Source: Actinomycetes bacterium
Lineage (GTDB): Bacteria; Actinomycetota; Acidimicrobiia; Acidimicrobiales; Microtrichaceae
Reading direction: 5' to 3'
NCBI GenBank assembly: GCA_023389745.1
Contig: JAEWED010000197.1
Coordinates: forward strand, 1-64,000
Length of the DNA stretch: 64,000 nucleotides
Part shown: positions 53,339 to 62,007 of the stretch, piece by piece
How the letters are laid out: each line of letters opens with the position of its first letter
Numbering within the stretch: position 1 is the first letter of the stretch
Made by a program: the position numbers and the translations under genes
The notes under the pieces: generated by a model
Databases searched by the model: none
Told to the model about the DNA's origin: nothing
What the model saw: the letters and a program-made list of their open reading frames with translations, nothing else

Positions 53339-55108
53339 GTGACCGAGGACAGCACCTCTCCCCGTCCCGACGCCGGTCCGGCCACCCTCGACGCGACCGG
53401 TGCGCTGGCGGACCTGGCGCAGCGCTACTGGGACGCGCAGCTCGAGGCGTCACCGCTGACCGCCTCGCTGCTGGGCATGCACCACTACGACGACCGCATC
53501 GACGACCTGTCCGAAGCCGCCGAGGACACCCGACGAGCGCAGCTCGAAGCGTTCGCCGCGGAGCTCCGCCGGATCGACCACCACGCGCTGGACCCTGCCG
53601 GACGGGTGACCGCCGCGCTGCTCGGCCACCAGATCGACGCCGGGATCGAGGCGGCGGTGCTGCGACTCGCGGAGCTCGCCTCGGACCACCTCGACGGTCC
53701 CCACGCCGCGCTGCTCATGATCGCGCCGCAGCTGTCGTACCCCGATCCGTCGCTCGCGGCGAAGGCCCTGGTGCGCTACTCGCAGGTGCCGGGCTTCCTC
53801 GGACAGGCGCTCGACCGGTTCCGTTCGGGACTGCTCAGGGGCCGAACCCCTGCCGCGGCCGTGATCGCCCGGTCGGTCAACTCACTCGACGGCTACCTGG
53901 CCAGCGACGTCGACCAGGATCCCTTCCTGTCGCCGCAGCTCCCCTCGGAGTGGGCAGACGACGGCGACGAGGCGAGCGCCTGGCGAGCCGAGGCGCTCGA
54001 GCTCGTGACGACCAGGATCCGACCCTCGTTCGCCAGGTACCGCGACGCGCTGCGCGACGAGCTCGGCGCCGTCGCCCGCAGCGACGAGCACGCCGGCTGG
54101 TCCTGGTTGCCCGACGGCGACCGCCTCTACTCGGCGTTGGTCCGCTCCCACACCACCGTCGAGCTGTCCCCCGCCGAGATCCACGAGCTGGGTCGGCGTC
54201 TCTGCGAGGTCGACCTGCCCGCGGAGTTCGTCTCGATCGGCGCCACCGTCTTCGGCGACGGCAGCGACGGCGCCGCGATGGACCTCGCCGCCGTGTTCGA
54301 CCGGTTGCGACAGGACCCGTCGCTCCGACACCGTGATGCGGATGAGGTCGTCGAGATCGCCGAGCGGTCGGTCCAGCGGGCCACCGAGGCGGCGTCGGCC
54401 TGGTTCGGCCGACTGCCGGTCGCCGGATGCGAGGTCGCGCCGATCCCCGACTTCCTCGCCGCGGACGCTCCCTACGCGTACTACTTCCCACCTGCGATCG
54501 ACGGCAGCCGACCGGGCACGTACTTCATCAACACCGCCGACCCCGAAGGCGCCTCACGCACCGAGGCGGAGTCGATCGCGTTCCACGAGGCGATCCCCGG
54601 CCACCACCTGCAGATCACCATCAGCCAGGAGATCGACGACCTCCCAGAGTTCCAGCGACACGACGGGACGACCTCGTACGTCGAGGGTTGGGGGCTCTAC
54701 GCCGAGCGTCTCGCCGACGAAATGGGCCTCTACAGCGGTGAGCTCGACCGCCTCGGCATGGTCACCGCCGATGCTTGGCGCTCCGCTCGCCTCGTCGTCG
54801 ACACCGGCCTGCACGCCCTCGGCTGGTCGCGCCAGCAGGCGATCGACTACTTCGTCGAGCACACCCCGGTGCCGATCGACCAGATCGCACCCGAGGTCGA
54901 CCGCTACCTCGCGATCCCGGGTCAGGCGCTGTCGTACAAGATCGGCCAGCACGAGATCCAACGGCTCCGGGCGCACGCCACCGACGCGCTCGGTGACCGC
55001 TTCGACGTCGCCGGCTTCCACGACGTCGTGCTCGGCTCCGGCGCGGTGACCCTGCCGGTGCTCGCCGGCATCGTCGACGCATGGATCGAGGAACGCAGCG
55101 CGGCCTGA
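53339..55108 (+). CDS. DUF885 family zinc-peptidase-like protein
   Basis: This 589-residue protein starts at a GTG with AAAGGAG upstream. The zinc-binding FHEAIPGHHLQ (HExxxGHH type) and the following TSYVEGWGLYAERLADEMG are the family hallmarks, and the C-terminal GQALSYKIGQHEIQRLRA is also conserved. No signal peptide is seen. DUF885 proteins are thought to be metallopeptidases or carboxypeptidases; the substrate is unknown. Confidence 0.93.
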   Translation: MTEDSTSPRPDAGPATLDATGALADLAQRYWDAQLEASPLTASLLGMHHYDDRIDDLSEAAEDTRRAQLEAFAAELRRIDHHALDPAGRVTAALLGHQIDAGIEAAVLRLAELASDHLDGPHAALLMIAPQLSYPDPSLAAKALVRYSQVPGFLGQALDRFRSGLLRGRTPAAAVIARSVNSLDGYLASDVDQDPFLSPQLPSEWADDGDEASAWRAEALELVTTRIRPSFARYRDALRDELGAVARSDEHAGWSWLPDGDRLYSALVRSHTTVELSPAEIHELGRRLCEVDLPAEFVSIGATVFGDGSDGAAMDLAAVFDRLRQDPSLRHRDADEVVEIAERSVQRATEAASAWFGRLPVAGCEVAPIPDFLAADAPYAYYFPPAIDGSRPGTYFINTADPEGASRTEAESIAFHEAIPGHHLQITISQEIDDLPEFQRHDGTTSYVEGWGLYAERLADEMGLYSGELDRLGMVTADAWRSARLVVDTGLHALGWSRQQAIDYFVEHTPVPIDQIAPEVDRYLAIPGQALSYKIGQHEIQRLRAHATDALGDRFDVAGFHDVVLGSGAVTLPVLAGIVDAWIEERSAA

Positions 55109-55179
55109 CCGGCAGCGCTCGGTGCCGCTCACGATGACCCGGCCCGTAGCGAGGGCTGTCCGCGACCTCCGACGTCGCT

Positions 55180-55213
55180 GCCAGCCCTGAGTTGGTGCCA
55201 GCCCTGAGTTGGT
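55180..55213. repeat. Perfect 17-base tandem duplication
   Basis: The unit gccagccctgagttggt occurs twice without any difference, in the gap between the DUF885 gene and the convergent hydrolase gene. Confidence 0.9.
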
Positions 55214-55238
55214 GCCGCGGCGCGACCGGCGATTCGCC

Positions 55239-56198
55239 TCAGCCGGCGTCGAGCTCGTCGCGCAGCAACGCCGCGAGGCGGATCGGCTGATCGCCCTGGA
55301 TCGAGTGCCCTGCGTCCTCGACGAGGGTCACGACGGCATCGGGCTGCAGCCGGCGCAGCTCGGCCTCGTCCGCGTCGTCGACGACCGGACTGAGCGCACC
55401 GCGCAGCAGGTGGTACGGCGCGCGGACCGCGGCGACGTCCTCCCACAGGTCGACCGAGATCGGCGACGGGTCACCGGGGTCCGCGAGGTGGCGGCGGTCG
55501 TAGTTCCACTCCCACTCGCCGGAGTCGAGTCGGTGGGCGTTGTGCAGGATGCCGCGACGCAGCGACTCGTGCGAGCGCGTCGGGTTGAACTCGACGGTCC
55601 GGGAGAAGATCTCGGCGAAGTCGGGGAAGGTCTGGGGCCCCTCGATGAAGGCGTGCACGTCGGAGGCCTTGTCACGGGTCACCCCGGGCGTCACGTCGAC
55701 GACCACGAGTCGGCGCACCAGCGCGGGATGGCGTGACGCCACCGCGGTCGCGGTCAGTCCGCCGAGCGACATGCCGACGAGGACGACCGGCCCGTCGGCG
55801 AGCTCGGCGATCATGTCGGCGACGTCGTCGGCCGAGTGCCGGGGGTCGTACCCGCCGTCGTCGCGCCAGTCCGAGTGGCCGTGCCCCGGCAGATCGACCG
55901 CGAGGATCGGCGTCGGGGCGAGGGCCAGGGCGACGGTGTCCCACGTGTGGGCGTTCTGCGCGCCGCCGTGCACGAGCACGAGCTCCGGAGCGGCCTCGCC
56001 CCAGCGCAGCGCGGACAGGCGGCGCCCGTCGGCGAGCGCGTGCGACACCCTGGCCACCGACCGGATCGCAGCGGCGGCCGGACCGTCGGGGTCGATGTCG
56101 TACTCGGCGCAGTTCTCACCGAAGTAGGACATCTCGTCGTACACGAAGCCGGGGGCGTCCGGATCTCCTCCGGGAACGGGGATCGACATGGCCGTCAT
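55239..56198 (-). CDS. Alpha/beta hydrolase
   Basis: This 319-residue cytoplasmic hydrolase has HGG oxyanion segment LVLVHGGAQNAHTWD, DLPGHGHSDW, nucleophile elbow VGMSLGG, and a late DAGHSIQGDQP with the catalytic His. This is a typical esterase/lactonase-like family member; the substrate is unknown. An in-frame ATG three codons later could also be the start. Confidence 0.88.
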   Translation of the reverse strand: MTAMSIPVPGGDPDAPGFVYDEMSYFGENCAEYDIDPDGPAAAAIRSVARVSHALADGRRLSALRWGEAAPELVLVHGGAQNAHTWDTVALALAPTPILAVDLPGHGHSDWRDDGGYDPRHSADDVADMIAELADGPVVLVGMSLGGLTATAVASRHPALVRRLVVVDVTPGVTRDKASDVHAFIEGPQTFPDFAEIFSRTVEFNPTRSHESLRRGILHNAHRLDSGEWEWNYDRRHLADPGDPSPISVDLWEDVAAVRAPYHLLRGALSPVVDDADEAELRRLQPDAVVTLVEDAGHSIQGDQPIRLAALLRDELDAG

Positions 56199-56264
56199 CT
56201 TCGCACGACGGGCCGGTGACCAACGGACGCATCAGGATCGCGGCGCAGATGCCGATGAGAGACC

Positions 56265-56813
56265 ATGGCCCCTTCCGCCGCCGAGTCGCCGATCTGGCTC
56301 TCGCACCACTGGCCCGACCACTACGACCGCTGCGTGCGCGTGGGACGCCAGCACGTCTGTCGACGTTGCCTGGTGCTGTACCCGGCGATCGTCGTCACCG
56401 CGGTGCTGGCCACCGTGCTCGACGTCGGCGACACGGCGTGGTGGGCGCCCTGGCTGCTGCCGCTGCCGCTCGCGATCGACTGGACCGGCGAGCACCTCGG
56501 CCTGCTGCGCCACTCAGCGTGGCGCCAGGTCTGCTCGACGCTGCTCGCCGCCGTCGGGTTCGGGGTCGCCCTGTCGGTGCACCTCGACGATCCGTTCGCT
56601 CCCCGAGCGATCGCACCGGTGCTGACCTACGTCGTCGTGCTCGGCGCGGTCGCCGTCGTGACCCGAGGCCGTACGAAGGTCGACGTGGACGGCTGGGAGG
56701 CCACCCTCGAGCAGGACGAGGAGCGCCGCAAGCAGGAGCTCCATCGGTTGCTCGAGGCCGCGGATGCCTCGATGGCGCAGGACCCGGGCGTCGATCACGG
56801 GTCGCAGCGATGA
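56265..56813 (+). CDS. DUF2085-like membrane protein
   Basis: This 182-residue protein begins with a His/Cys-rich segment (SHHWPDHYDRCVRVGRQHVCRRCLVLYP) that resembles the DUF2085 motif. Three or four membrane helices follow (about residues 38-130), and a charged C-terminal helix. The function of this family is unknown. It is divergent from the alpha/beta hydrolase gene and precedes the peptidase gene in the same direction. Confidence 0.7.
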   Translation: MAPSAAESPIWLSHHWPDHYDRCVRVGRQHVCRRCLVLYPAIVVTAVLATVLDVGDTAWWAPWLLPLPLAIDWTGEHLGLLRHSAWRQVCSTLLAAVGFGVALSVHLDDPFAPRAIAPVLTYVVVLGAVAVVTRGRTKVDVDGWEATLEQDEERRKQELHRLLEAADASMAQDPGVDHGSQR

Positions 56814-56888
56814 AGGGCTAGTGTCGCCCCATCTACGCTGAACTTGGTTCAGCCACGGGTCGACGACCCGTGAACGAGGGGGAGTTCC

Positions 56889-59309
56889 ATGCCAGATCGT
56901 CTGCTCCGACGTCGTGTTGCGCGTCGTGTGCCGCTCCGCTTCGCCGCGGTGTGCGCGGCGCTCGTGCTGGTCGGATCCGCGTGCACCGACGACGCCGAGT
57001 CGGGGGCCGGGGACGACACAGGGCTGACCGAGGTGGCGACGCTCGCCGCGTCGACACCCGAGGATCCGGACCTGGCCGTGCGGGGCAGCGTCGAACAGGT
57101 CTCGGTGACGGGCGCGGAGCCCGACACCGAGCTCGCCCTGTACGACGCCGACGGCGACGCGGTCGACCTGGGCACCTCTGATTCGCAGGGCTCGCTGCTG
57201 TTCCGACTGGTCGAGCCCGCCGAGGGCTACCGGGTCGCGACGACCGACGACGAACCGTCCGCCTCCGCCGCGGTCGACGTCGTCGCCGCCGAGGACTCAC
57301 TGCCGGACCAGGACTTCTACGACGGCCAGACCCTGGAGCCGGGGTTCAACTACATCGAGACCCGTGACGGCACGACGTTGTCGGCCATGGTGTACCTGCC
57401 CGGACCGGTCGAGGACGGTCCCTACCCGACCGTGGTCGAGTACTCCGGCTACAGCCCCTCGAAGCCCGCGACGAACCTCATCGCGGACCGCTGGGATGAC
57501 CTGAAGAAGTCGCTGCCCGAGGGGCTGACGATCGAGGCGGTGTGCGCGCTGGCGCCGTTCGCCTGCGAGGCGCCCGACCAGCCCGCATCGCTGATCGCAC
57601 ACGCGCTCGGCTACGCCGTGGTCAGCGTGAACATGCGGGGCACCGGCTGCTCCGGCGGCGCCTACGACTACTTCGAGCCGCTGCAGGTGCTCGACGGCTA
57701 CGACGTCGTCGAGACCGCGGCGGCCCAGGACTGGGTGAAGGGCAACAAGGTCGGGATGGTCGGGTTGTCGTACCCCGCCATCTCCCAGCTGTTCGTCGCG
57801 TCGACCCAGCCGCCGGGTCTGGCGGCCATCACCCCGTTGTCGGTCTTCGACGACACCGCCCGGGGCGTGTTGGCCCCCGGCGGCATCTTCAACGAGGGCT
57901 TCGCCCTCACCTGGGCCGACGAGGTGCTCTCGAGCGCCGAGCCCTACGGGCAGGGCTGGGAGCAGGCCGTCGTGGACGCCGGCGACCAGACCTGCGCCCA
58001 GAACCAGCTGCTGCGCGGCCAGAACGTCGATGCCACCGAGAAGGCGAAGCGCTACCCGTTCTACGACCCCGAGGTCGCCGACCCGCTCAACCCGGCGCTG
58101 TTCGTCGACGACATCGAGGTGCCCGTGTTCCTCACCGGTGCGTTCCAGGACGAGCAGACCGGTGGCCGGTTCGCGCTGCTCATGGACGACTTCGACTCGG
58201 CGCCCGTCACCCGCTTCACGGCGTGGAACGGTGCGCACGCCGATGGCTTCCAGCCGGGGAACCTGAACGAGTGGAAGACCTTCCTCGACTTCTACGTCGC
58301 CGGGGAGCTGACGGAGAGGGCGCTGCCGGCGGAGATCTTCCTGCCCGTGATCATGGGCGAGGTCTTCGGCGTCGAGCAGCCCGTCCCGAAGCAGCGCATG
58401 TTCGGGGAGTACGGCTCCTTCGAGGAGCAGCGCGCCGCATACGAGGCCGAGGACCCGGTCCGACTGCTCTTCGAGAGCGGGGCGGGTGACCCCGAGCTCC
58501 CGGGCTTCCCGGTGCCGACCCTCGACGTCCGCGTCGCCTCGTGGCCGCTGCCGAACACGACCGCACGGACCTGGTTCCTCGAGCCCGACGGCACGCTGGG
58601 AGCCGACGAGCCCGACGAGGACGGCGGCGCCTCGGTGTTCCGCGTCGATCCCGAGCTGGCGAAGCTGCGGACCTTCGAGGGCGACAACGCCAACGACCTG
58701 TTCCGCGCGGATGTGACCTACGACTGGCGTCAGGAGCCCGACGGCGCCGCGGCGGTGTTCGTGTCGGAACCGCTGACCGAGGACCTGGTGCTCGCCGGAT
58801 CGGCCAGCGCGGATCTGTGGGTCAGCACCGACGCCGGTGAGGCCGACCTGGGCGTAACGCTCTCCGAGGTCCGCCCCGACGGTTCGGAGACCTACATCCA
58901 GTCCGGCCAGCTCCGCGCCTCCCAGCGTGCGCTGGCCGAGGGCTCGACCGACCTGCTGCCGTTGCACACCCACTTCGAGGCCGACGCCGAGCCGCTGCCC
59001 GACGACGAGTTCGTCGAGGCACGCGTCGAGATCTTCCCGTTCGCGCACATCGTGCGAGCCGGGTCACGCATCCGGCTGTCGGTGCACACCCCCGGCGGCG
59101 ACCGGGCCCGCTGGAGCTTCATCCTGGCGAAGGGCACCGAGGACTCCAGCGTCGAGGTCGGCCACTCGGCCGAGACCCCGTCGAAGCTGGTGCTCCCGGT
59201 CGTGTCGGGCATCACCGGCTACCCGGCGTCGGTGCCGACCAACTGCCATGCGCTGCGCGCCCAGCCGTGCCGCGACTTCGTGGAGTACGCCAACACCGCG
59301 GCGGAGTAG
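56889..59309 (+). CDS. CocE/NonD-type hydrolase, lipoprotein
   Basis: This 806-residue exported hydrolase has a signal peptide with lipobox (LVLVGSAC, about residues 25-32). An extra beta domain follows, then the X-Pro dipeptidyl-peptidase S15 domain (MVYLPGPVEDGPYPTVVEYSG, MRGTGCSGGAYDYF, nucleophile in GMVGLSYPAISQL) and the C-terminal jelly-roll PepX_C domain (VFVSEPLTEDLVLAGSASADLWV). Relatives cleave X-Pro peptides, cocaine-like esters or beta-lactam acyl groups. GGGGGAG lies upstream of the start. Confidence 0.9.
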   Translation: MPDRLLRRRVARRVPLRFAAVCAALVLVGSACTDDAESGAGDDTGLTEVATLAASTPEDPDLAVRGSVEQVSVTGAEPDTELALYDADGDAVDLGTSDSQGSLLFRLVEPAEGYRVATTDDEPSASAAVDVVAAEDSLPDQDFYDGQTLEPGFNYIETRDGTTLSAMVYLPGPVEDGPYPTVVEYSGYSPSKPATNLIADRWDDLKKSLPEGLTIEAVCALAPFACEAPDQPASLIAHALGYAVVSVNMRGTGCSGGAYDYFEPLQVLDGYDVVETAAAQDWVKGNKVGMVGLSYPAISQLFVASTQPPGLAAITPLSVFDDTARGVLAPGGIFNEGFALTWADEVLSSAEPYGQGWEQAVVDAGDQTCAQNQLLRGQNVDATEKAKRYPFYDPEVADPLNPALFVDDIEVPVFLTGAFQDEQTGGRFALLMDDFDSAPVTRFTAWNGAHADGFQPGNLNEWKTFLDFYVAGELTERALPAEIFLPVIMGEVFGVEQPVPKQRMFGEYGSFEEQRAAYEAEDPVRLLFESGAGDPELPGFPVPTLDVRVASWPLPNTTARTWFLEPDGTLGADEPDEDGGASVFRVDPELAKLRTFEGDNANDLFRADVTYDWRQEPDGAAAVFVSEPLTEDLVLAGSASADLWVSTDAGEADLGVTLSEVRPDGSETYIQSGQLRASQRALAEGSTDLLPLHTHFEADAEPLPDDEFVEARVEIFPFAHIVRAGSRIRLSVHTPGGDRARWSFILAKGTEDSSVEVGHSAETPSKLVLPVVSGITGYPASVPTNCHALRAQPCRDFVEYANTAAE

Positions 59310-59367
59310 CCGCTGCTCTGGTCCGCCTGGGCCGGTCCGCCTGCTCTGGTCCGACTGCTCTTGGCCG

Positions 59368-59823
59368 TCAGGACCGCAGCAGCGGCTCGAAGCAGACGAT
59401 GTAGTCGACGAGCCGGTCGGCGATGTCGAGCACCAGCTCGTCGTCGCCGAGATCCGGGTCGGGCCACGTCTCCGACGCGCGTCGCCATTGGTCGCCGCGT
59501 CCCAGGAACGGTCCGACGACGACCGGGTCACCGAGCACCGCCCGCCAGGACTGCTCGCCGACGGTCAGCCTGGCGAGCGCGTCGTCGTTGTCGGCGACAT
59601 CCGGGTGTTCGGCGTGGAAGCCGATCTCGAGCGCGAGGACCGTGGCCTCGTCGACGTACTTCGCGCCGACGACCTGGGCCTCGTAGTGCTCGCGGCCCGG
59701 GCGTTCGGTGTCGAACCAGATCTTGGTGCCGTAGCGGTGCGAGCGGACGCGCAGCTCGCCCAGGTCCGGCGGGACGATCGTGCGGCACGCCTCGGCGACG
59801 GCGTCGAACAGCAGCAGCTCCAC
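59368..59823 (-). CDS. Unknown protein cotranscribed with the LigD-type polymerase
   Basis: This 151-residue acidic protein starts at a GTG three bases past the stop of the upstream gene, so it is translated from the same mRNA. It has alternating strands and helices (RVRSHRYGTKIWFDTERPG, ATVLALEIGFHAEH) and no membrane segment or known motif. The pairing with an end-joining polymerase suggests a link to DNA repair, but I do not recognise the family. Confidence 0.7.
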   Translation of the reverse strand: MELLLFDAVAEACRTIVPPDLGELRVRSHRYGTKIWFDTERPGREHYEAQVVGAKYVDEATVLALEIGFHAEHPDVADNDDALARLTVGEQSWRAVLGDPVVVGPFLGRGDQWRRASETWPDPDLGDDELVLDIADRLVDYIVCFEPLLRS

Positions 59824-59826
59824 CGC

Positions 59827-60792
59827 TCAGCCCTGCTCCCGACGGGCCTTGGCCCGCCGCTTTCCCTCGTGCATCGCCTGCACGCGGCCACCGTCGATGC
59901 CCCGGCCCTCCTCGACGACGTCGGCCGGCAGGGCCTGCGGGGCCGGCATGAGCTCACGCCACGGGTCCGAGGAGCCCAGGTGGCCGAGCGCCGTGTGGAT
60001 CGTGAAGTCCGACGGCGACACGTCACCGAGGGCGTCCCACGGCACCGGCATCGAGACCGTCGCGCCGGGACGTGCCCGTGGGCTGTACGCCGCGACGACG
60101 GTCGCGGCGCCGACGCGGGTCGCATCGACGAAGACGCGGTCGCCGCGGTCGTCCTTCACGAACTCGGTCGTGGCGATCGTCGGGTCGAGCGCCGCGGCTC
60201 GGGCGGCGATCGACCGTGTCGCCGCGGCGGCGTCGGCCAGGTCGACCCCTGCCTCGACCGGCACGTAGATGTGCACGCCCTTCGCGCCGCTGAGCTTCAC
60301 CGCGCCGTCCAGGCCGATGTCGTCGAGCACGGCGCGCACCAGTCCCGCGACCCGCACCGCCGCAGCGAACCCGTCGCCCTCGGGCGGGTCCAGGTCGAGC
60401 ACCAGGTGCGTGGGATGGTCGGGGGCGGTGACGGTGACGAGCGTCGGGTGGTACTCGACGGCGCGTTGGTTGGCGAACCACAGCAGCGTCCTGCGGTCGT
60501 CGCAGACGGCATAGGCGACGTCGCGGTGCGACGTCTGCGCCCAGTACGTCACGGTCCTCACGTAGTCGGGTGTGTACTTCGGGACGTTCTTCTGCATGAA
60601 CGGCTGCTGGTCCCGGTGCACCCGGATGACCGACAGCGGCCGGTCGGCCAGAACAGGGACGAAGCGGTCCGACACCGCATCGAGGTAGTCGACCAGGTCG
60701 CGCTTGGTGGCGTCCGCGCCGTCGAAGAGCTGCTGGTCGAGGTTCGTGAGCGACACCCCGTCGCGTGACTCCCCCGCCCCCTTGGTGGCCAT
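59827..60792 (-). CDS. LigD-type primase-polymerase (non-homologous end joining)
   Basis: This 321-residue protein is the polymerase domain of LigD as a separate protein. The catalytic DxD is in LVLDLDPPEG, the nucleotide-binding LSGAKGVHIYVPV follows, and TEFVKDDRGDRVFVDATRVGAATVVAAYSPRARPGA is typical. It inserts ribonucleotides or deoxyribonucleotides at broken ends with Ku. The ligase and Ku genes are not in the window. The start is the ATG of MATKGAG. Confidence 0.93.
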   Translation of the reverse strand: MATKGAGESRDGVSLTNLDQQLFDGADATKRDLVDYLDAVSDRFVPVLADRPLSVIRVHRDQQPFMQKNVPKYTPDYVRTVTYWAQTSHRDVAYAVCDDRRTLLWFANQRAVEYHPTLVTVTAPDHPTHLVLDLDPPEGDGFAAAVRVAGLVRAVLDDIGLDGAVKLSGAKGVHIYVPVEAGVDLADAAAATRSIAARAAALDPTIATTEFVKDDRGDRVFVDATRVGAATVVAAYSPRARPGATVSMPVPWDALGDVSPSDFTIHTALGHLGSSDPWRELMPAPQALPADVVEEGRGIDGGRVQAMHEGKRRAKARREQG

Positions 60793-60862
60793 GTCCCGAA
60801 CGCTATCGGCCGCCACGCCGTCCCGGCGCGGACGTTCGGGCCCGGCTCTGCTCCCAGAACGG

Positions 60863-60890
60863 CGAAACCCCCGCCGTGGCGGGGGTTTCG
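60863..60890 (-). terminator. Terminator downstream of tRNA-Val
   Basis: The arms cgaaacccccgc and gcgggggtttcg pair perfectly over 12 bases with loop cgtg, just past the tRNA 3' end. Confidence 0.8.
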
Positions 60891-60896
60891 GTGCGG

Positions 60897-60970
60897 TGGG
60901 CGTACACGGACTTGAACCGTGGACCTCTTCCGTGTCGAGGAAGCGCTCTAGCCAACTGAGCTATACGCCC
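60897..60970 (-). tRNA. tRNA-Val(GAC) with cytosine at position 33
   Basis: A complete cloverleaf is seen: acceptor GGGCGTA/TACGCCC, D arm, anticodon stem CTTCC/GGAAG, T arm CACGG-TTCAAGT-CCGTG. The anticodon loop is TCGACAC, which gives anticodon GAC but C instead of the nearly universal T at position 33. CCA is not encoded. Confidence 0.9.
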
Positions 60971-61051
60971 GAGCGGCGGACAATCTAGCAGGGACTCGGA
61001 CCGTCGCCGACATCCCCGCCGGTGACGTCGGTCCAGCCGCCCTGACGTCGG

Positions 61052-61121
61052 CCCGCCCGACCCCATTTCCGTTCCCGTTTCGCTGCCCTGGCACCGAAAC
61101 GGAGACCGATTTCCGGGCGGG
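61052..61121. repeat. Intergenic palindromic element
   Basis: Outer arms cccgccc (61052-61058) and gggcggg (61115-61121) and inner arms cgtttcg (61076-61082) and cgaaacg (61095-61101) form one hairpin. Its middle, attTCCG...TTTCG...CGAAACGGAG, resembles the palindromes inside the membrane protein at 29.2 kb, so they may belong to one repeat family. Confidence 0.55.
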
Positions 61122-61133
61122 GGCGTCGGACAC

Positions 61134-61679
61134 TCAGTCGTCGAAGGGGCCGAGTGCGCCGACCATCACGATGACGAACACCCCGACGGCCAGGTCGATC
61201 CACAGACCGATCCCCGGACCGCTGCGGGCGTCGCCCGCACCCAGGCCCCACTCGAGGATCGAGGCCAGCACCAGCGCCGAGCCGGACAGCACGCCGAGCA
61301 CACGGCCCGCCTTCGGTCGACCTGCGGCGATGAGCACACCCGACACGGCGATCGACACCGCGATCACCATGACCACCCAGCCACGACCGATCGACTCGCC
61401 GAGGCCGTCCCAGCCGGTCTCGACGGCGGTGTTGCCGAAGCGCTGGCCGTAGTCACGCCACGGCATCAGCGTCGTGGCGCCCGCGACCAGCGACGCGACC
61501 AGCAGCGACGCGGTCAGCACGAGCTCCTTGCGGTCGGAGCGGTGCTCGACCACGGGCGGAAGGGGCGCCGCTCCACCCAACGGCGGTGCGTCGCTGTAGA
61601 CCACGGGCGCGGCAGCGTCGTCGGCCGGGCTGACGGCGTTCGGATCGGAGGGGGTCCACGGTGACGGGGGCGCGCTCAC
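61134..61679 (-). CDS. Membrane protein of unknown function, four helices
   Basis: This 181-residue protein starts at a GTG with GGAGG upstream. A Pro/Ala/Ser-rich tail of about 45 residues precedes four hydrophobic helices. The extracellular loop between helices one and two (LMPWRDYGQRFGNTAVETGWDGLGESIG) is polar. Actinobacteria have many such four-helix proteins, function unknown. Confidence 0.75.
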   Translation of the reverse strand: MSAPPSPWTPSDPNAVSPADDAAAPVVYSDAPPLGGAAPLPPVVEHRSDRKELVLTASLLVASLVAGATTLMPWRDYGQRFGNTAVETGWDGLGESIGRGWVVMVIAVSIAVSGVLIAAGRPKAGRVLGVLSGSALVLASILEWGLGAGDARSGPGIGLWIDLAVGVFVIVMVGALGPFDD

Positions 61680-61795
61680 GCCTCCAGCTTGCCCCAGTCG
61701 GCACTCGGACCAGCTCCGTCGCCGGAGGATTTCTCAGCGGGATCAGCCCGCTGGCGACCGGGCTGCAGCGCGGATCGCGACCGGCGCCGGAACGA

Positions 61796-61825
61796 CAGGA
61801 CCCCCGACCGGAGCCGGGGGTCCTG
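61796..61825 (-). terminator. Terminator downstream of tRNA-Cys
   Basis: The arms caggacccccg and cgggggtcctg pair perfectly over 11 bases with an 8-base loop. Confidence 0.75.
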
Positions 61826-61846
61826 CGATGTCCGTGACATCCACGG

Positions 61847-61917
61847 AGGCGACGAGGGGAATCGAACCCCTGTGCAAGGCTTTGCAGGCCTCTGCCTCAC
61901 CACTCGGCCACGTCGCC
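61847..61917 (-). tRNA. tRNA-Cys(GCA)
   Basis: Acceptor GGCGACG/CGTCGCC, anticodon loop CTGCAAA (anticodon GCA) and T arm AGGGG-TTCGATT-CCCCT are visible. The discriminator is T, as needed for cysteine. CCA is not encoded. Confidence 0.97.
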
Positions 61918-61971
61918 ATGGCGTCCGGACACCTTAGCGGCACCGTGGGCGACTCCCCGACCCGGCGCCCC

Positions 61972-62007
61972 TCAGACGCCCTTGTACCGTCAGACGCCCT
62001 TGTAGTT
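61972..62007. repeat. Duplicated 3' end of rtcB
   Basis: The sequence tcagacgcccttgta with the rtcB stop (61990-62004) is copied exactly at 61972-61986, 18 bases downstream of the gene end. Confidence 0.85.
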
